A stretch of 64,000 nucleotides of DNA, taken from the NCBI RefSeq assembly GCF_017811755.1, contig NZ_JADDJF010000019.1, forward strand, positions 1-64,000, given 5' to 3'. Shown piece by piece: positions 8,543 through 15,940 of this stretch. The translations under genes were made by a program, and so were the position numbers. The DNA comes from Pararhodobacter sp. SW119. GTDB taxonomy: Bacteria; Pseudomonadota; Alphaproteobacteria; Rhodobacterales; Rhodobacteraceae. The notes beneath the pieces were generated by a model. That model was not told where the DNA came from. It was given only the letters and a program-made list of their open reading frames with translations, and did not search any database. Within the stretch, counting starts at the first letter, position 1. Every line of letters starts with the position of its first letter.

Positions 8543-8638
8543 GTGAGAGGCCGGGCACGACCCAGGCGGAACTCGTTGCGGCTGCTTCCTTCCGGACCTG
8601 ACCGGGTTGGCGAGATACCTGCCCGCGCCGACCTCTCG
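8543..8638 (-). ncRNA. ffs: signal recognition particle RNA (4.5S type)
   Basis: On the minus strand the near-invariant SRP RNA loop GGTCCGGAAGGAAGCAGCC is present at about 8580-8598, the site bound by the Ffh M domain. The flanks fold into the expected single long hairpin: the 5' GAGAGG (8632-8637) pairs with the 3' CCTCTC (8545-8550), and GGCGCGGGC faces GTGCCCGGC. Length is about 95 nt, as for the short bacterial SRP RNA. The exact ends are estimated from the pairing. It works with Ffh and FtsY in co-translational membrane targeting. Confidence 0.93.
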
Positions 8639-8751
8639 ACGGCCACTTATGCGTTTCGCAGCCCTGATGCAAGCCATCGCGTCAGATTGCGCCCGGCCCG
8701 CGATCTGCGATACTGCGCGGCGGGGCCGATCGCCCGCAACCCCCGGTTCTC

Positions 8752-9369
8752 ATGAGCAAACGCGGCTATCATCACGGAAACCTGCGCCAGGCCCTGGTTG
8801 ACGCCACGCTGGAGCTGATCGCCGAAAAGGGGCCGGCGGGCTTCACCATGTCCGAGGCGGCGAAGCTGGCCGAGGTCTCGGCCGCCGCGCCCTATCGGCA
8901 TTTCACCGGGCGCGAGGACCTGATCGCCGAGGTGGCGCTGCAGGGCTATGACCTTTTCGCCGATCTTCTGGACTATGCCTGGAACGACGGCCAGCCCTCG
9001 GTCCTGCGCGCGTTCGAGGCGGTGGGCCGCGCCTATCTGGCCTTCGCGCGCAAGCATCCGGGCCATTATATCGCGATGTTCGAAAGCGGCCTCGCGCCCA
9101 ACCAGACCGCCGAACTCGCCGCTGCGGTGGAGCGCGTGAACCGCGTCATGCAGCGCGCCGCCGAGGCGCTGTCGGCCCGTCTGCCGCCTGAAAAGCGTCC
9201 GCCCGCGGCGATGTTCTCGGCCCATGTCGCGGCGCTCAGCCACGGCATCGTCGAGCTTTACGCCCGCGGCAAGCCCGGCGCGCGCAGCCCGTTTTCGCCC
9301 GACGAATTGCTGGAAACCGGCGTCGGCATCTACCTGCGCGGACTGGGGCTGATCGACGGCGATTGCTGA
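8752..9369 (+). CDS. TetR/AcrR family transcriptional regulator
   Basis: 205 residues. The N-terminal helix-turn-helix lies at residues 10-55 (ALVDATLELIAEKGPAGFTM, then VSAAAPYRHFTGREDLIAEV), with the SxAAxYRHF pattern of TetR recognition helices. The remaining 150 residues are a helical ligand-binding and dimerisation domain of the WHG type. Ligand unknown. A palindrome overlapping a promoter lies 70 bases downstream, in front of the DUF2852 gene, and is a natural candidate operator. The gene is divergent from the SRP RNA gene and begins at ATG 8752 with a weak ribosome-binding site. Confidence 0.9.
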   Translation: MSKRGYHHGNLRQALVDATLELIAEKGPAGFTMSEAAKLAEVSAAAPYRHFTGREDLIAEVALQGYDLFADLLDYAWNDGQPSVLRAFEAVGRAYLAFARKHPGHYIAMFESGLAPNQTAELAAAVERVNRVMQRAAEALSARLPPEKRPPAAMFSAHVAALSHGIVELYARGKPGARSPFSPDELLETGVGIYLRGLGLIDGDC

Positions 9370-9416
9370 GCCGGGCAGGGCATCGAAAAAACTTTCGCGC
9401 CCTCTTGAATCCGCTC

Positions 9417-9455
9417 TTGACCTTCCCACCTATGTAAATGTTAATAACATTAACA
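9417..9455 (+). promoter_or_regulatory. candidate sigma-70 promoter overlapped by a palindrome
   Basis: TTGACC (9417-9422) and GTTAAT (9440-9445) are separated by 17 bases, a good -35/-10 pair. The -10 lies inside the palindrome TGTTAATAACATTAACA (9439-9455; 7-bp arms, 3-bp centre). An operator over the -10 would block RNA polymerase. It drives the DUF2852 gene, whose ATG is at 9501. The upstream TetR protein is a possible binder, but this is not shown. Confidence 0.6.
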
Positions 9456-9500
9456 CCCACCGCGACACCAACCGCATCACCAACCGAGGAGACCCTTTCG

Positions 9501-9902
9501 ATGACCGCAGTTGCAACCTGGCCCGGACGGGCCGAATCCTGGCTCGACGATCGTGGCAAGGGCGCATGGATCGCCGCCATGGTGGTCGGCTTCATCGTCT
9601 TCTGGCCGATCGGACTGGCGATCCTGGCCTACATGATCTGGGGAAAGCAGATGTTCGGAAAATCCTGCAAGGCCAATCGCGCCAACCGTACCCATCTGGG
9701 CGTTCACCGCCCGTCGGGCAATGCCGCGTTCGACTCCTACAAGTCCGAGACGCTCAAGCGCCTCGAGGACGAGCAGGCCGCCTTCGGCGCCTTCCTCGAC
9801 CGGTTGCGCGAGGCCAAGGACAAGGCCGAGTTCGACGCCTTCATGGACGAGCGCGCCCGCAAGCGCGCCGAAGAGGCCCGCGCCGCGGACGCCGAGGCCT
9901 GA
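9501..9902 (+). CDS. DUF2852 family membrane protein
   Basis: 133 residues. One transmembrane segment lies at about residues 20-45 (WIAAMVVGFIVFWPIGLAIL, continuing AYMIWG). A long charged helix at about 75-133 (LKRLEDEQAAFGAFLDRLR, ending in Ala/Arg/Glu repeats) probably forms a coiled coil in the cytoplasm. The order matches the DUF2852 family found in alphaproteobacteria, whose role is unknown. ATG 9501 was chosen because GAGGAGA lies 10 bases upstream; an earlier in-frame ATG at 9438 lies inside the promoter. The gene is monocistronic: its own promoter at 9417 and a strong terminator at 9944. Confidence 0.85.
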   Translation: MTAVATWPGRAESWLDDRGKGAWIAAMVVGFIVFWPIGLAILAYMIWGKQMFGKSCKANRANRTHLGVHRPSGNAAFDSYKSETLKRLEDEQAAFGAFLDRLREAKDKAEFDAFMDERARKRAEEARAADAEA

Positions 9903-9943
9903 TCCGCGACCGGATCGAACAGCCCGACCACGACATCAGAGGA

Positions 9944-9969
9944 CCCGGCCGCCCGCGGCCGGGTTTCTT
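9944..9969 (+). terminator. Rho-independent terminator after the DUF2852 gene
   Basis: CCCGGCCGC faces GCGGCCGGG to give an 8-9 bp all-GC stem with a tiny loop, followed on the plus strand by TTTCTTC. It lies between convergent genes and probably also separates the HisA-like gene transcript. Confidence 0.75.
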
Positions 9970-10712
9970 CATGCGAAGGGGGCGACCTTTTCGGCCGGGG
10001 TGTTGGCGACGGCCAGCGCCTCGCGCAGGTCGACCGTGCGCCGGAACAGCGCCCGCCCGATCACCACGCCGGCGACGTTGCCGACATATTTCAGCCTGCT
10101 GATGTCATCCAGCGTGCGCACCATGCCGCTGGCGATCACCGGCTTTCGGGTCTTCCCGGCGAGCGCCGAGATCAGCGCCAGAACCGCGTCGGTATCGCCG
10201 ACATAAGCGTCGATATCGGTGATCTGGATGGCGGCCAGCGGCGCCTCCTCGAAGGCGGCGATGAAATCCTCGGGCGTGAAGGACGAGGTCTCGCGCCAGC
10301 CGTGGCTCATCACCCGGCCGTTGAAGACGTCGACGGCCAGGATCACCGCATCAGGGTGGAAGCGCGCGGTTTCCAGCACCTCGTCGGGATTGATGACCGC
10401 GCTGGTGCCGAAGACGACATGCGCCGCCCCCGCGTCCAGCCAGGCCTCGGCCCGTTCGCGCGTGCGGATGCCGCCGGCTACGACGACGTTGATGGCGGTT
10501 TCGCGGATGATGCGCGCCACGATGTCGCGGCTGGAGTCCAGCCCAGCGACCGCGTCGAAATCGATCACCTGCATCCAGCTTGCGCCGGCGGCGGCGAAGC
10601 TGGCGGCCTTTACCACCGGGTCGACATGCCAGATCTCGGGTTCTTCCAGACGGCCGCGGTGCAGCGCGACGCAGCGCCCGCCCTGCAACTGGATCGTGGG
10701 GTAAAGGATCAT
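9969..10712 (-). CDS. HisA-family TIM-barrel protein with Asp8 replaced by Gln
   Basis: 247 residues, the full length of a HisA/HisF barrel. The half-barrel phosphate-binding motifs are present (AGGIRTRERAEAWL; ASGMVRTLDDI with Gly-Met instead of Gly-Gly). LAVDV keeps the Asp equivalent to Asp127 of Thermotoga HisA, and TDID is also kept. However, the catalytic Asp8 at the end of the first strand (PAIDL in true HisA) is Gln here: MILYPTIQLQGG. So it may not isomerise ProFAR in histidine synthesis. It is not beside other his genes. The start ATG 10712 follows AGGCGCGCC and matches the usual HisA N-terminus. It could be a HisA with altered chemistry or a non-histidine paralogue. Confidence 0.8.
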   Translation of the reverse strand: MILYPTIQLQGGRCVALHRGRLEEPEIWHVDPVVKAASFAAAGASWMQVIDFDAVAGLDSSRDIVARIIRETAINVVVAGGIRTRERAEAWLDAGAAHVVFGTSAVINPDEVLETARFHPDAVILAVDVFNGRVMSHGWRETSSFTPEDFIAAFEEAPLAAIQITDIDAYVGDTDAVLALISALAGKTRKPVIASGMVRTLDDISRLKYVGNVAGVVIGRALFRRTVDLREALAVANTPAEKVAPFA

Positions 10713-10896
10713 GGCGCGCCTCATTCGGACAGAACCGGGGATGAGGCGCAGAATAGGCGCTTTCCGCGCCGGCCCTTCGCCCGCGCCGACGCCCCGTTGC
10801 GCGGATGCGACCTGCCGGGCCACGTCGCACCTTGGCGCGGGCGCGGTTTGCGGTCATGGTACCGGGCCGTGAAATCCGCAAGGGGCAGGGCAGGTG

Positions 10897-11514
10897 ATGC
10901 GCTGGCAGGATCCGACGGCGGGGCCGGGGCAGACGGTCGGTCTTTTCGGCGGCTCGTTCGACCCGCCGCACGCGGGCCACGCGCATCTGACGCGCGAGGC
11001 GCTGAAGCGCCTGTCGCTGGACCGGGTCTGGTGGCTGGTCAGCCCCGCCAACCCGCTCAAGCGGGACAGGCCTGCGCCGGCGGCGGCACGGTTGCAGGCC
11101 TGTCGTCAGGTCATCACCCACCCCCGCGTCGCCGTCACCGACATCGAGGCGCGGGTGGGCACGCGCGCCACCGTCGACACGATCGACGCGCTGCGCCGGC
11201 GCTATCCGTATCTGCGATTCGTCTGGCTGATGGGCGCCGACAACCTGACCGCGTTCCATCACTGGGACCGCTGGCAGGCGATCATGGCGGCGGTGCCCAT
11301 CGCGGTGCTGGCCCGTCCCGGCCAGCGGATGCCGGCGCTGACCTCGCGCGCGGCGCGGCAGTACGCGCGCTATCGACTGCCGGCACGCGACGCGGCGCGG
11401 CTGGCCTTTCATCCGACCCCGGTCTGGACCTTTCTGGACATGCCGATGCGTGGCGATTCGTCGACCGCGCTGCGTCTGGCGGGGGCATGGCCGTCGGATG
11501 CGGGTGCCGGCTGA
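10897..11514 (+). CDS. nadD: nicotinate-nucleotide adenylyltransferase
   Basis: 205 residues. The nucleotidyltransferase motif GLFGGSFDPPHAGHAHLT is at residues 16-33 with the catalytic HxGH. WLMGADNLTAFHHWDRW and the C-terminal DSSTALR are further NadD hallmarks. It adenylates nicotinate mononucleotide in NAD synthesis in the cytoplasm. A GTG at 10894 is an alternative start; ATG 10897 is preferred, after GGGGCAGGGCAGG. The dacB-like gene begins 14 bases after the stop, so the two may be co-transcribed. Confidence 0.93.
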   Translation: MRWQDPTAGPGQTVGLFGGSFDPPHAGHAHLTREALKRLSLDRVWWLVSPANPLKRDRPAPAAARLQACRQVITHPRVAVTDIEARVGTRATVDTIDALRRRYPYLRFVWLMGADNLTAFHHWDRWQAIMAAVPIAVLARPGQRMPALTSRAARQYARYRLPARDAARLAFHPTPVWTFLDMPMRGDSSTALRLAGAWPSDAGAG

Positions 11515-11527
11515 GAGATCACGCGCG

Positions 11528-13141
11528 ATGGCGAAGGTTTTTCTTGCCTCCGGTCAGGGCATCGTCAATGATCCCGGCATGATACGGGAAAAGACCGGAC
11601 TGTCCGGTGACAGCAGTCCATTGACCGACCTCTCGCATGACCGACTGAGCCGCCGGCGCCTGCTTGCCGGTCTGGCCGGCGGGTTGGTGATCGGCGCCGC
11701 GGGGCCGGTTGCCGCCGTCGCCCCGGAACGCGCCCCGCGCCCGCCGGCGCGCCCGCCGGGGATCCTCGGCCGGGCGGCGGCCAGCCCGCTCCCGATCGAG
11801 GCGCTGATCGACGCGGCGCGGCTGGGCGGGCGGACCGGGGTTGCGGTGATCGACATGTCGACCGGCGCGCTGCTGGAGGAGCACGGCGCCGACATCGCCT
11901 TGCCACCGGCCTCGGTCAGCAAGGCGCCGACGGCGCTTTACGCGCTCTTCGGCCTGGGTCTGGAGCATCGCTTCACCACGCGCGTGCTGGCCAGCGGCGG
12001 GTCGCTTCAGGGCGGGGTGCTGAACGGCGATCTGGTGTTGCAGGGCGGCGGCGACCCGGTGCTGCAGACCGCCGAATTGGCGGTGCTGGCGCAGCGGCTG
12101 GTCGATCTGGGCCTGCGCCGGGTCAACGGGCGCTTCCTGGTCGATGATGCCGCCCTGCCGGGCATCCCGTCGATTGCCGCGGACCAGCCGGTGCAGGCGG
12201 GCTACAACCCGGCCGTCACCGGGCTGAACCTGAATTTCAACCGCGTGCATTTCCTCTGGGAACAGTCGGGTAACGGGGTGAACCTGTCGATGGACGCGCG
12301 TAGCGAGCGTGAGGTGCCGCCGGTCTCGGTGATCGGGATCGAGGCCGTGGCCCGCGCCGGCCCCGTCTATTCCCACGCCAATACCGGCGCGCGCGAGATG
12401 TGGACCGTGGCCCGCGCGGCGCTGACCGGCAACGGCTCGCGCTGGTTGCCGGTCCGCCGCCCGGCGCTTTACGCCGGCGACGTGCTGCGCGCCCTGCTGT
12501 CCGCGCGGGGCTGCAGCGTGCCGGCTCCGCAGCTGATGCAGGGCGTCGGCGGCGCGATCCTGGTCGAGCATCGCTCGGAGCCGTTGCCGGAACTCATGCG
12601 CTCGATGCTGCGCTTTTCCACCAACCTGACGGCCGAGGCGGCAGGACTGGCCGCGACGCGCCGGCGCGACGCGGACGTGCGCACGCTCGATCAGTCGGGG
12701 GCCGAGATGGCGCGCTGGATCGCCGCGCGTTACGACGCGCCGGGCATGCGCTTCGTCGATCATTCGGGCCTGAACGTCGAAAGCCGCGTGACCGCGCGGT
12801 CGATGGCCCGCTTCCTGCAGTCCGCGGGGCAGGAGGGCATCCTGCCGGACCTGCTGCGCGTCCATCCGATGCGCGACCCGCGCGGGCGCGAGGTTCGCGA
12901 CCACCCGATTCGCGTGCGCGCCAAGACCGGCACGCTCTTCTTCGCCTCGGGGCTGGGGGGGTATGTGCGCACGCCGGACGGGCGCGACCTGGCCTTCGCC
13001 ATCTTCAGCGCCGACGTGGAGCGCCGCGCCCGCCTCGGCCCGGGCGAGCGGGAACGCCCGCCGGGCGCGCGCGAATGGACACAACGCGCGCGCGCGCTCC
13101 AGCAGGCCCTGATCGAGCGTTGGTCGGGCCTGAACGCCTGA
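11528..13141 (+). CDS. dacB: D-alanyl-D-alanine carboxypeptidase/endopeptidase, PBP4 (S13) family
   Basis: 537 residues from ATG 11528. An export signal with twin arginines (SRRRLLAGLAGGLVIGAAG) starts near residue 40, suggesting TAT or Sec export to the periplasm. The three penicillin-binding motifs are visible: SVSK (SxxK) in PPASVSKAPTALYALF, the SxN triad in FSTNLTAEA, and KTGT in RAKTGTLFFASG. The S13 family trims and cleaves peptidoglycan cross-links. The start is uncertain: ATG 11579 would give a shorter lead before the signal but has no clear ribosome-binding site, while 11528 has GAGAG upstream. It lies 14 bases after nadD. Confidence 0.88.
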   Translation: MAKVFLASGQGIVNDPGMIREKTGLSGDSSPLTDLSHDRLSRRRLLAGLAGGLVIGAAGPVAAVAPERAPRPPARPPGILGRAAASPLPIEALIDAARLGGRTGVAVIDMSTGALLEEHGADIALPPASVSKAPTALYALFGLGLEHRFTTRVLASGGSLQGGVLNGDLVLQGGGDPVLQTAELAVLAQRLVDLGLRRVNGRFLVDDAALPGIPSIAADQPVQAGYNPAVTGLNLNFNRVHFLWEQSGNGVNLSMDARSEREVPPVSVIGIEAVARAGPVYSHANTGAREMWTVARAALTGNGSRWLPVRRPALYAGDVLRALLSARGCSVPAPQLMQGVGGAILVEHRSEPLPELMRSMLRFSTNLTAEAAGLAATRRRDADVRTLDQSGAEMARWIAARYDAPGMRFVDHSGLNVESRVTARSMARFLQSAGQEGILPDLLRVHPMRDPRGREVRDHPIRVRAKTGTLFFASGLGGYVRTPDGRDLAFAIFSADVERRARLGPGERERPPGAREWTQRARALQQALIERWSGLNA

Positions 13142-13216
13142 CATGGGAAAGGCGCCGATCCCTTCACGGGCAGGCGGCCGGCAGGACCGCCGCCCGTCCG
13201 TCCGGGCTGTCTAGGG

Positions 13217-14920
13217 ATGTCCGGCGCGTTGCTGGCGCTGCTGGGGGGTGTCGGGCTTTTCCTCTATGGCATGCACCTGCTGACGCAGGACCTGCGCGTG
13301 CTGGTCAGCGGCGGCGCGCGCGACCTCTTGCGGCGCAGCGCCGGGCGGCCGGTGGGCGGCATCCTGGCCGGGGCGGCGGTCACCGCGATCATCCAGTCCT
13401 CCAGCGCGACCATGGTCATGACGCTGGGCTTCGTCGGCGCCGGGATCCTCAGCTTCAGCCAGTCGCTGGGCATCGTGCTGGGCGCCAATATCGGCACCAC
13501 CTTCACCGGCTGGATGGTGATGGCGCTCGGCGTCAAGGTCAGCCTGGGCACGGTTGCTTATCCGGCGCTTTTCGTCGCGGCGCTGGCCGGTGTGCTGGGG
13601 TCCGGGCGGGTGGCGCGGCTGGGCGGCGTGGTGGCCGCGCTCTGCCTGATCTTCATCGGGATCGAGCTGATGAAGGAGGGGATGGGCGTCTTCGACGGCC
13701 TCCTGCAGCCCGAGGCGCTGCCCACCGACACGCTGCTCGGCCGGGCGCAACTGGTGCTTCTGGGCATCTTCGTCACCGTCGTCACGCAAAGCTCCAGCGC
13801 CGGGGTCGCCGCCGCGATCGTGCTTCTGTCCGAAGGGCATCTGAACTTCGCGCAGGCGGCGGCGATGGTCATCGGCATGACCGTCGGCACCACCTTCACC
13901 GGCATCCTCGCCAGCCTGGGCGGGACGGTGGCGATGCGGCGCACGGCGCTGGCCAACCTGATCTTCAACCTGACCAAGGGCACCATCGCGCTGTTGGTTC
14001 TGGACCTGCTGCTGCGCCCGCTGACCGGCAACCCCTGGGTGGCCGATCCGACGCTGGCGCTGGTCCTCTTTCATACCGGCTTCACCATCGTCGGCGCGCT
14101 GCTGTTCCTGCCCTTCGTCGCGCCCTTTGCCCGCCTGATCGAGCGGCTGGTCCCCGACCGCCCCGAAACCCCGGCCGCCCTCCTCGACCCGCGGTTCAAG
14201 GCCGACCCGCCGGCGGCGCTGGACCTGGTGCTGGCGCAGGCGCGAAGCCAGTTCGGGCAACTCGCCACCTCGCTCGGCGGGGCGCTGTCGGCGGGCGCGC
14301 GCCGGCCCGATCCGGCGTTCGACGCCAGTGCCTTCGCCCGCGACATGGAGGTTCTGATCGCCTACCTGTCGCAGATTTCGCTGCCCGACGGCGACCGCCG
14401 CCAGACGGAGCGCTACGGCGAGTTGATGTCAATGGCCGATCATCTGCGCCGGCTGGGGTTCCGGGCGGGGCAGTGCGGGCGGATGACCGTCGCGCTCTAC
14501 GAGCCGCTGCTGCGCCGTGAAGCGCGCTATCTGGGCGCGATCCTGCGCCGCACCGCCGACGCCCTGCCCGAGGCCGAACCCGGCGACGGCATCGCCCGCG
14601 AGGCGCGCGACCGGACGCTCTCGGCACTGCACAAGCGGCTGCATCGCGGTCAGGCGCGGCTCGGACGCCGCGAGGATCGGCTGCGCCGGCGCATCCTGTC
14701 GACGCGCGCCGCCCCGCCGCGCCTGTTCGCGGTCACCGATGCCCTGCGCTGGCTGCGCCGGTCCACCGCCCATGCAGAGCGCCTGCTGGCCCATCTGCGC
14801 GCCGCCGAGGCGCATGCCGAACGCCGGCCCCCACCGGCAGAGCCTGCCGCGGACGGCGTCGCGGACGGACCCGCCCCGACCGCACCGTGGGCGGCCAGCC
14901 CGCATCCGGCCAGCGATTGA
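13217..14920 (+). CDS. Na/Pi cotransporter family protein with PhoU-like C-terminus
   Basis: 567 residues. The N-terminal 300 residues are a multi-pass transporter of the NptA/PNaS family with its two inverted repeats: QSSSATMVMTLGFVGAG and GANIGTTFTGWM in the first, TQSSSAGVAAAIVLL and GMTVGTTFTGIL in the second. The QSSS motifs line the substrate site in this family. Residues from about 330 onwards are a soluble helical PhoU-like domain. It probably moves phosphate with sodium across the inner membrane. It is separate from the pst operon at 49-57 kb. The C-terminal 40 residues are Pro/Ala-rich. The palindrome array begins 45 bases after the stop. Confidence 0.9.
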   Translation: MSGALLALLGGVGLFLYGMHLLTQDLRVLVSGGARDLLRRSAGRPVGGILAGAAVTAIIQSSSATMVMTLGFVGAGILSFSQSLGIVLGANIGTTFTGWMVMALGVKVSLGTVAYPALFVAALAGVLGSGRVARLGGVVAALCLIFIGIELMKEGMGVFDGLLQPEALPTDTLLGRAQLVLLGIFVTVVTQSSSAGVAAAIVLLSEGHLNFAQAAAMVIGMTVGTTFTGILASLGGTVAMRRTALANLIFNLTKGTIALLVLDLLLRPLTGNPWVADPTLALVLFHTGFTIVGALLFLPFVAPFARLIERLVPDRPETPAALLDPRFKADPPAALDLVLAQARSQFGQLATSLGGALSAGARRPDPAFDASAFARDMEVLIAYLSQISLPDGDRRQTERYGELMSMADHLRRLGFRAGQCGRMTVALYEPLLRREARYLGAILRRTADALPEAEPGDGIAREARDRTLSALHKRLHRGQARLGRREDRLRRRILSTRAAPPRLFAVTDALRWLRRSTAHAERLLAHLRAAEAHAERRPPPAEPAADGVADGPAPTAPWAASPHPASD

Positions 14921-14965
14921 GCGCCGCGATGACCCGCGACGGTGGTGAGGGCCGGAACGGCCCGC

Positions 14966-15405
14966 GATTTCCCCGCGGGGAAATCATGAAGAAACTGTTA
15001 ATTCCCCGCGGGGAAATCCAGTGCGGGGGGTCCTCGGATTCCGGCGAGAAAACTCACACGTCGGCTACCCATTGCCCCGCGGGGAAGTCGCCCGGCAGGC
15101 CCCGTATTTCCCCGCGGGGAGATCATGAAGAGATCATTTATTCCCCGCGGGGAAATCCAGCGCGGAGGGGCCTCGTATCCCGGCGAGAAAACTCACGCGC
15201 CGGCCACCCGTTTCCCGGCGGGGAAGTCCCCCGGCTGGCCCAGTATTTCCCCGCGGGGAAAGTAACGGACCGTACATGATTTCCCGCGGGGAGAATCCCA
15301 TCTGGCGCCCCGCCATTTCCCCGCGGGGAAATGGCGCAGCCTCGCCTCTTGTTGCCCCGCGGGGAAACTGCACGCCCTTGCCGCCTTTATTTCCCCACGG
15401 GGAAT
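14966..15405. repeat. phased array of TTTCCCCGCGGGGAAA palindromes
   Basis: Eleven copies of a palindrome with core CCCCGCGGGG flanked by TTT/AAA lie with centres at about 14975, 15008, 15079, 15114, 15147, 15218, 15253, 15286, 15323, 15359 and 15397. Steps are 33-38 bases except two of 71. In each 71-bp gap a decayed copy (...TCCGGCGAGAAAAC or ...CCCGGCGAGAAAAC) sits at the midpoint, giving 13 sites with a mean step near 35 bases. The first two-thirds also repeat as a block of exactly 139 bases (four sites per block). The copy centred at 15323 extends to a perfect 26-bp palindrome (15311-15336). Spacers are not conserved except between the 139-bp blocks. The array fills the gap between the Na/Pi transporter and terB genes. 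Confidence 0.95.
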
Positions 15406-15412
15406 GGACGGC

Positions 15413-15832
15413 TCAATGCATGTGCCGCGCGCGGGCGGCGCGTTCGATCGCCGCGGCGGCCAACCGGTCGACGGCCAGTTCGTGGCGAATCTCCTCGAGC
15501 ATGCGCAGTTCGGTCTGCTGCAGCTTGCCGTCCGCCGCGGCCACGTCGCAGGCCAGCACATAGGCGGTCTCGCGCAGCCGATCCGGCAGCGCCTCGCGGA
15601 TCAGGCCGAAAAGGGCGTCGAGGCCGTCTTCCTCCTCGAGCAGGTCGAAGACGGTTTGGGCCACGTTCTTCATCCGGTCGACATCGTAGTCGGCGAAGAC
15701 CGGCAGCATGCCGACCTGCAGCTCGATGTTCAGCAGTTCGGATGTGCGGATGTTCGAATCCGCCACCGAAATGGCGACCATGATCGCCACCAGACTGTCT
15801 TGCGGGGAAAGGGCGGGGGGGCGCTTGGCCAT
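15413..15832 (-). CDS. TerB-like tellurite-resistance family protein
   Basis: 139 residues, all helical, of the TerB-like family. Visible features are LSPQDSLVAIMVAISVADS near the start and the second helical pair ending in ACDVAAADGKLQQTELRML, where the acidic loop DVAAADGKLQ is the family's metal-binding signature. It is cytoplasmic. Known TerB proteins bind Ca and act in membrane or stress complexes; the function of stand-alone versions is unclear. ATG 15832 follows ACAGGTGA on the minus strand. The palindrome array starts 8 bases beyond its stop, so the array would be in its 3' untranslated region. Confidence 0.85.
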   Translation of the reverse strand: MAKRPPALSPQDSLVAIMVAISVADSNIRTSELLNIELQVGMLPVFADYDVDRMKNVAQTVFDLLEEEDGLDALFGLIREALPDRLRETAYVLACDVAAADGKLQQTELRMLEEIRHELAVDRLAAAAIERAARARHMH

Positions 15833-15940
15833 GAAATCACCTGTCGCGAACGTATCGGGCGACAATATTGACTGACGCGGGGTCGGGCAATAGGAAGCCG
15901 GGGTTGCGGGCCGCCCGCCCGCCCAGCCGGAAATGAAGCC

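Noticed and set aside
14966-15405. Palindrome array as a CRISPR array
   Set aside because: The repeats are fully symmetric and only 16-20 bases, spacers are 15-20 bases and partly repeated as 139-bp blocks, and no cas genes are near.
14887-15561. Open frames through the array giving repeated FPRGE/FPAGK peptides on both strands
   Set aside because: The same peptide on both strands follows from palindrome symmetry; repeat steps are not multiples of three, and ribosome-binding sites are lacking.
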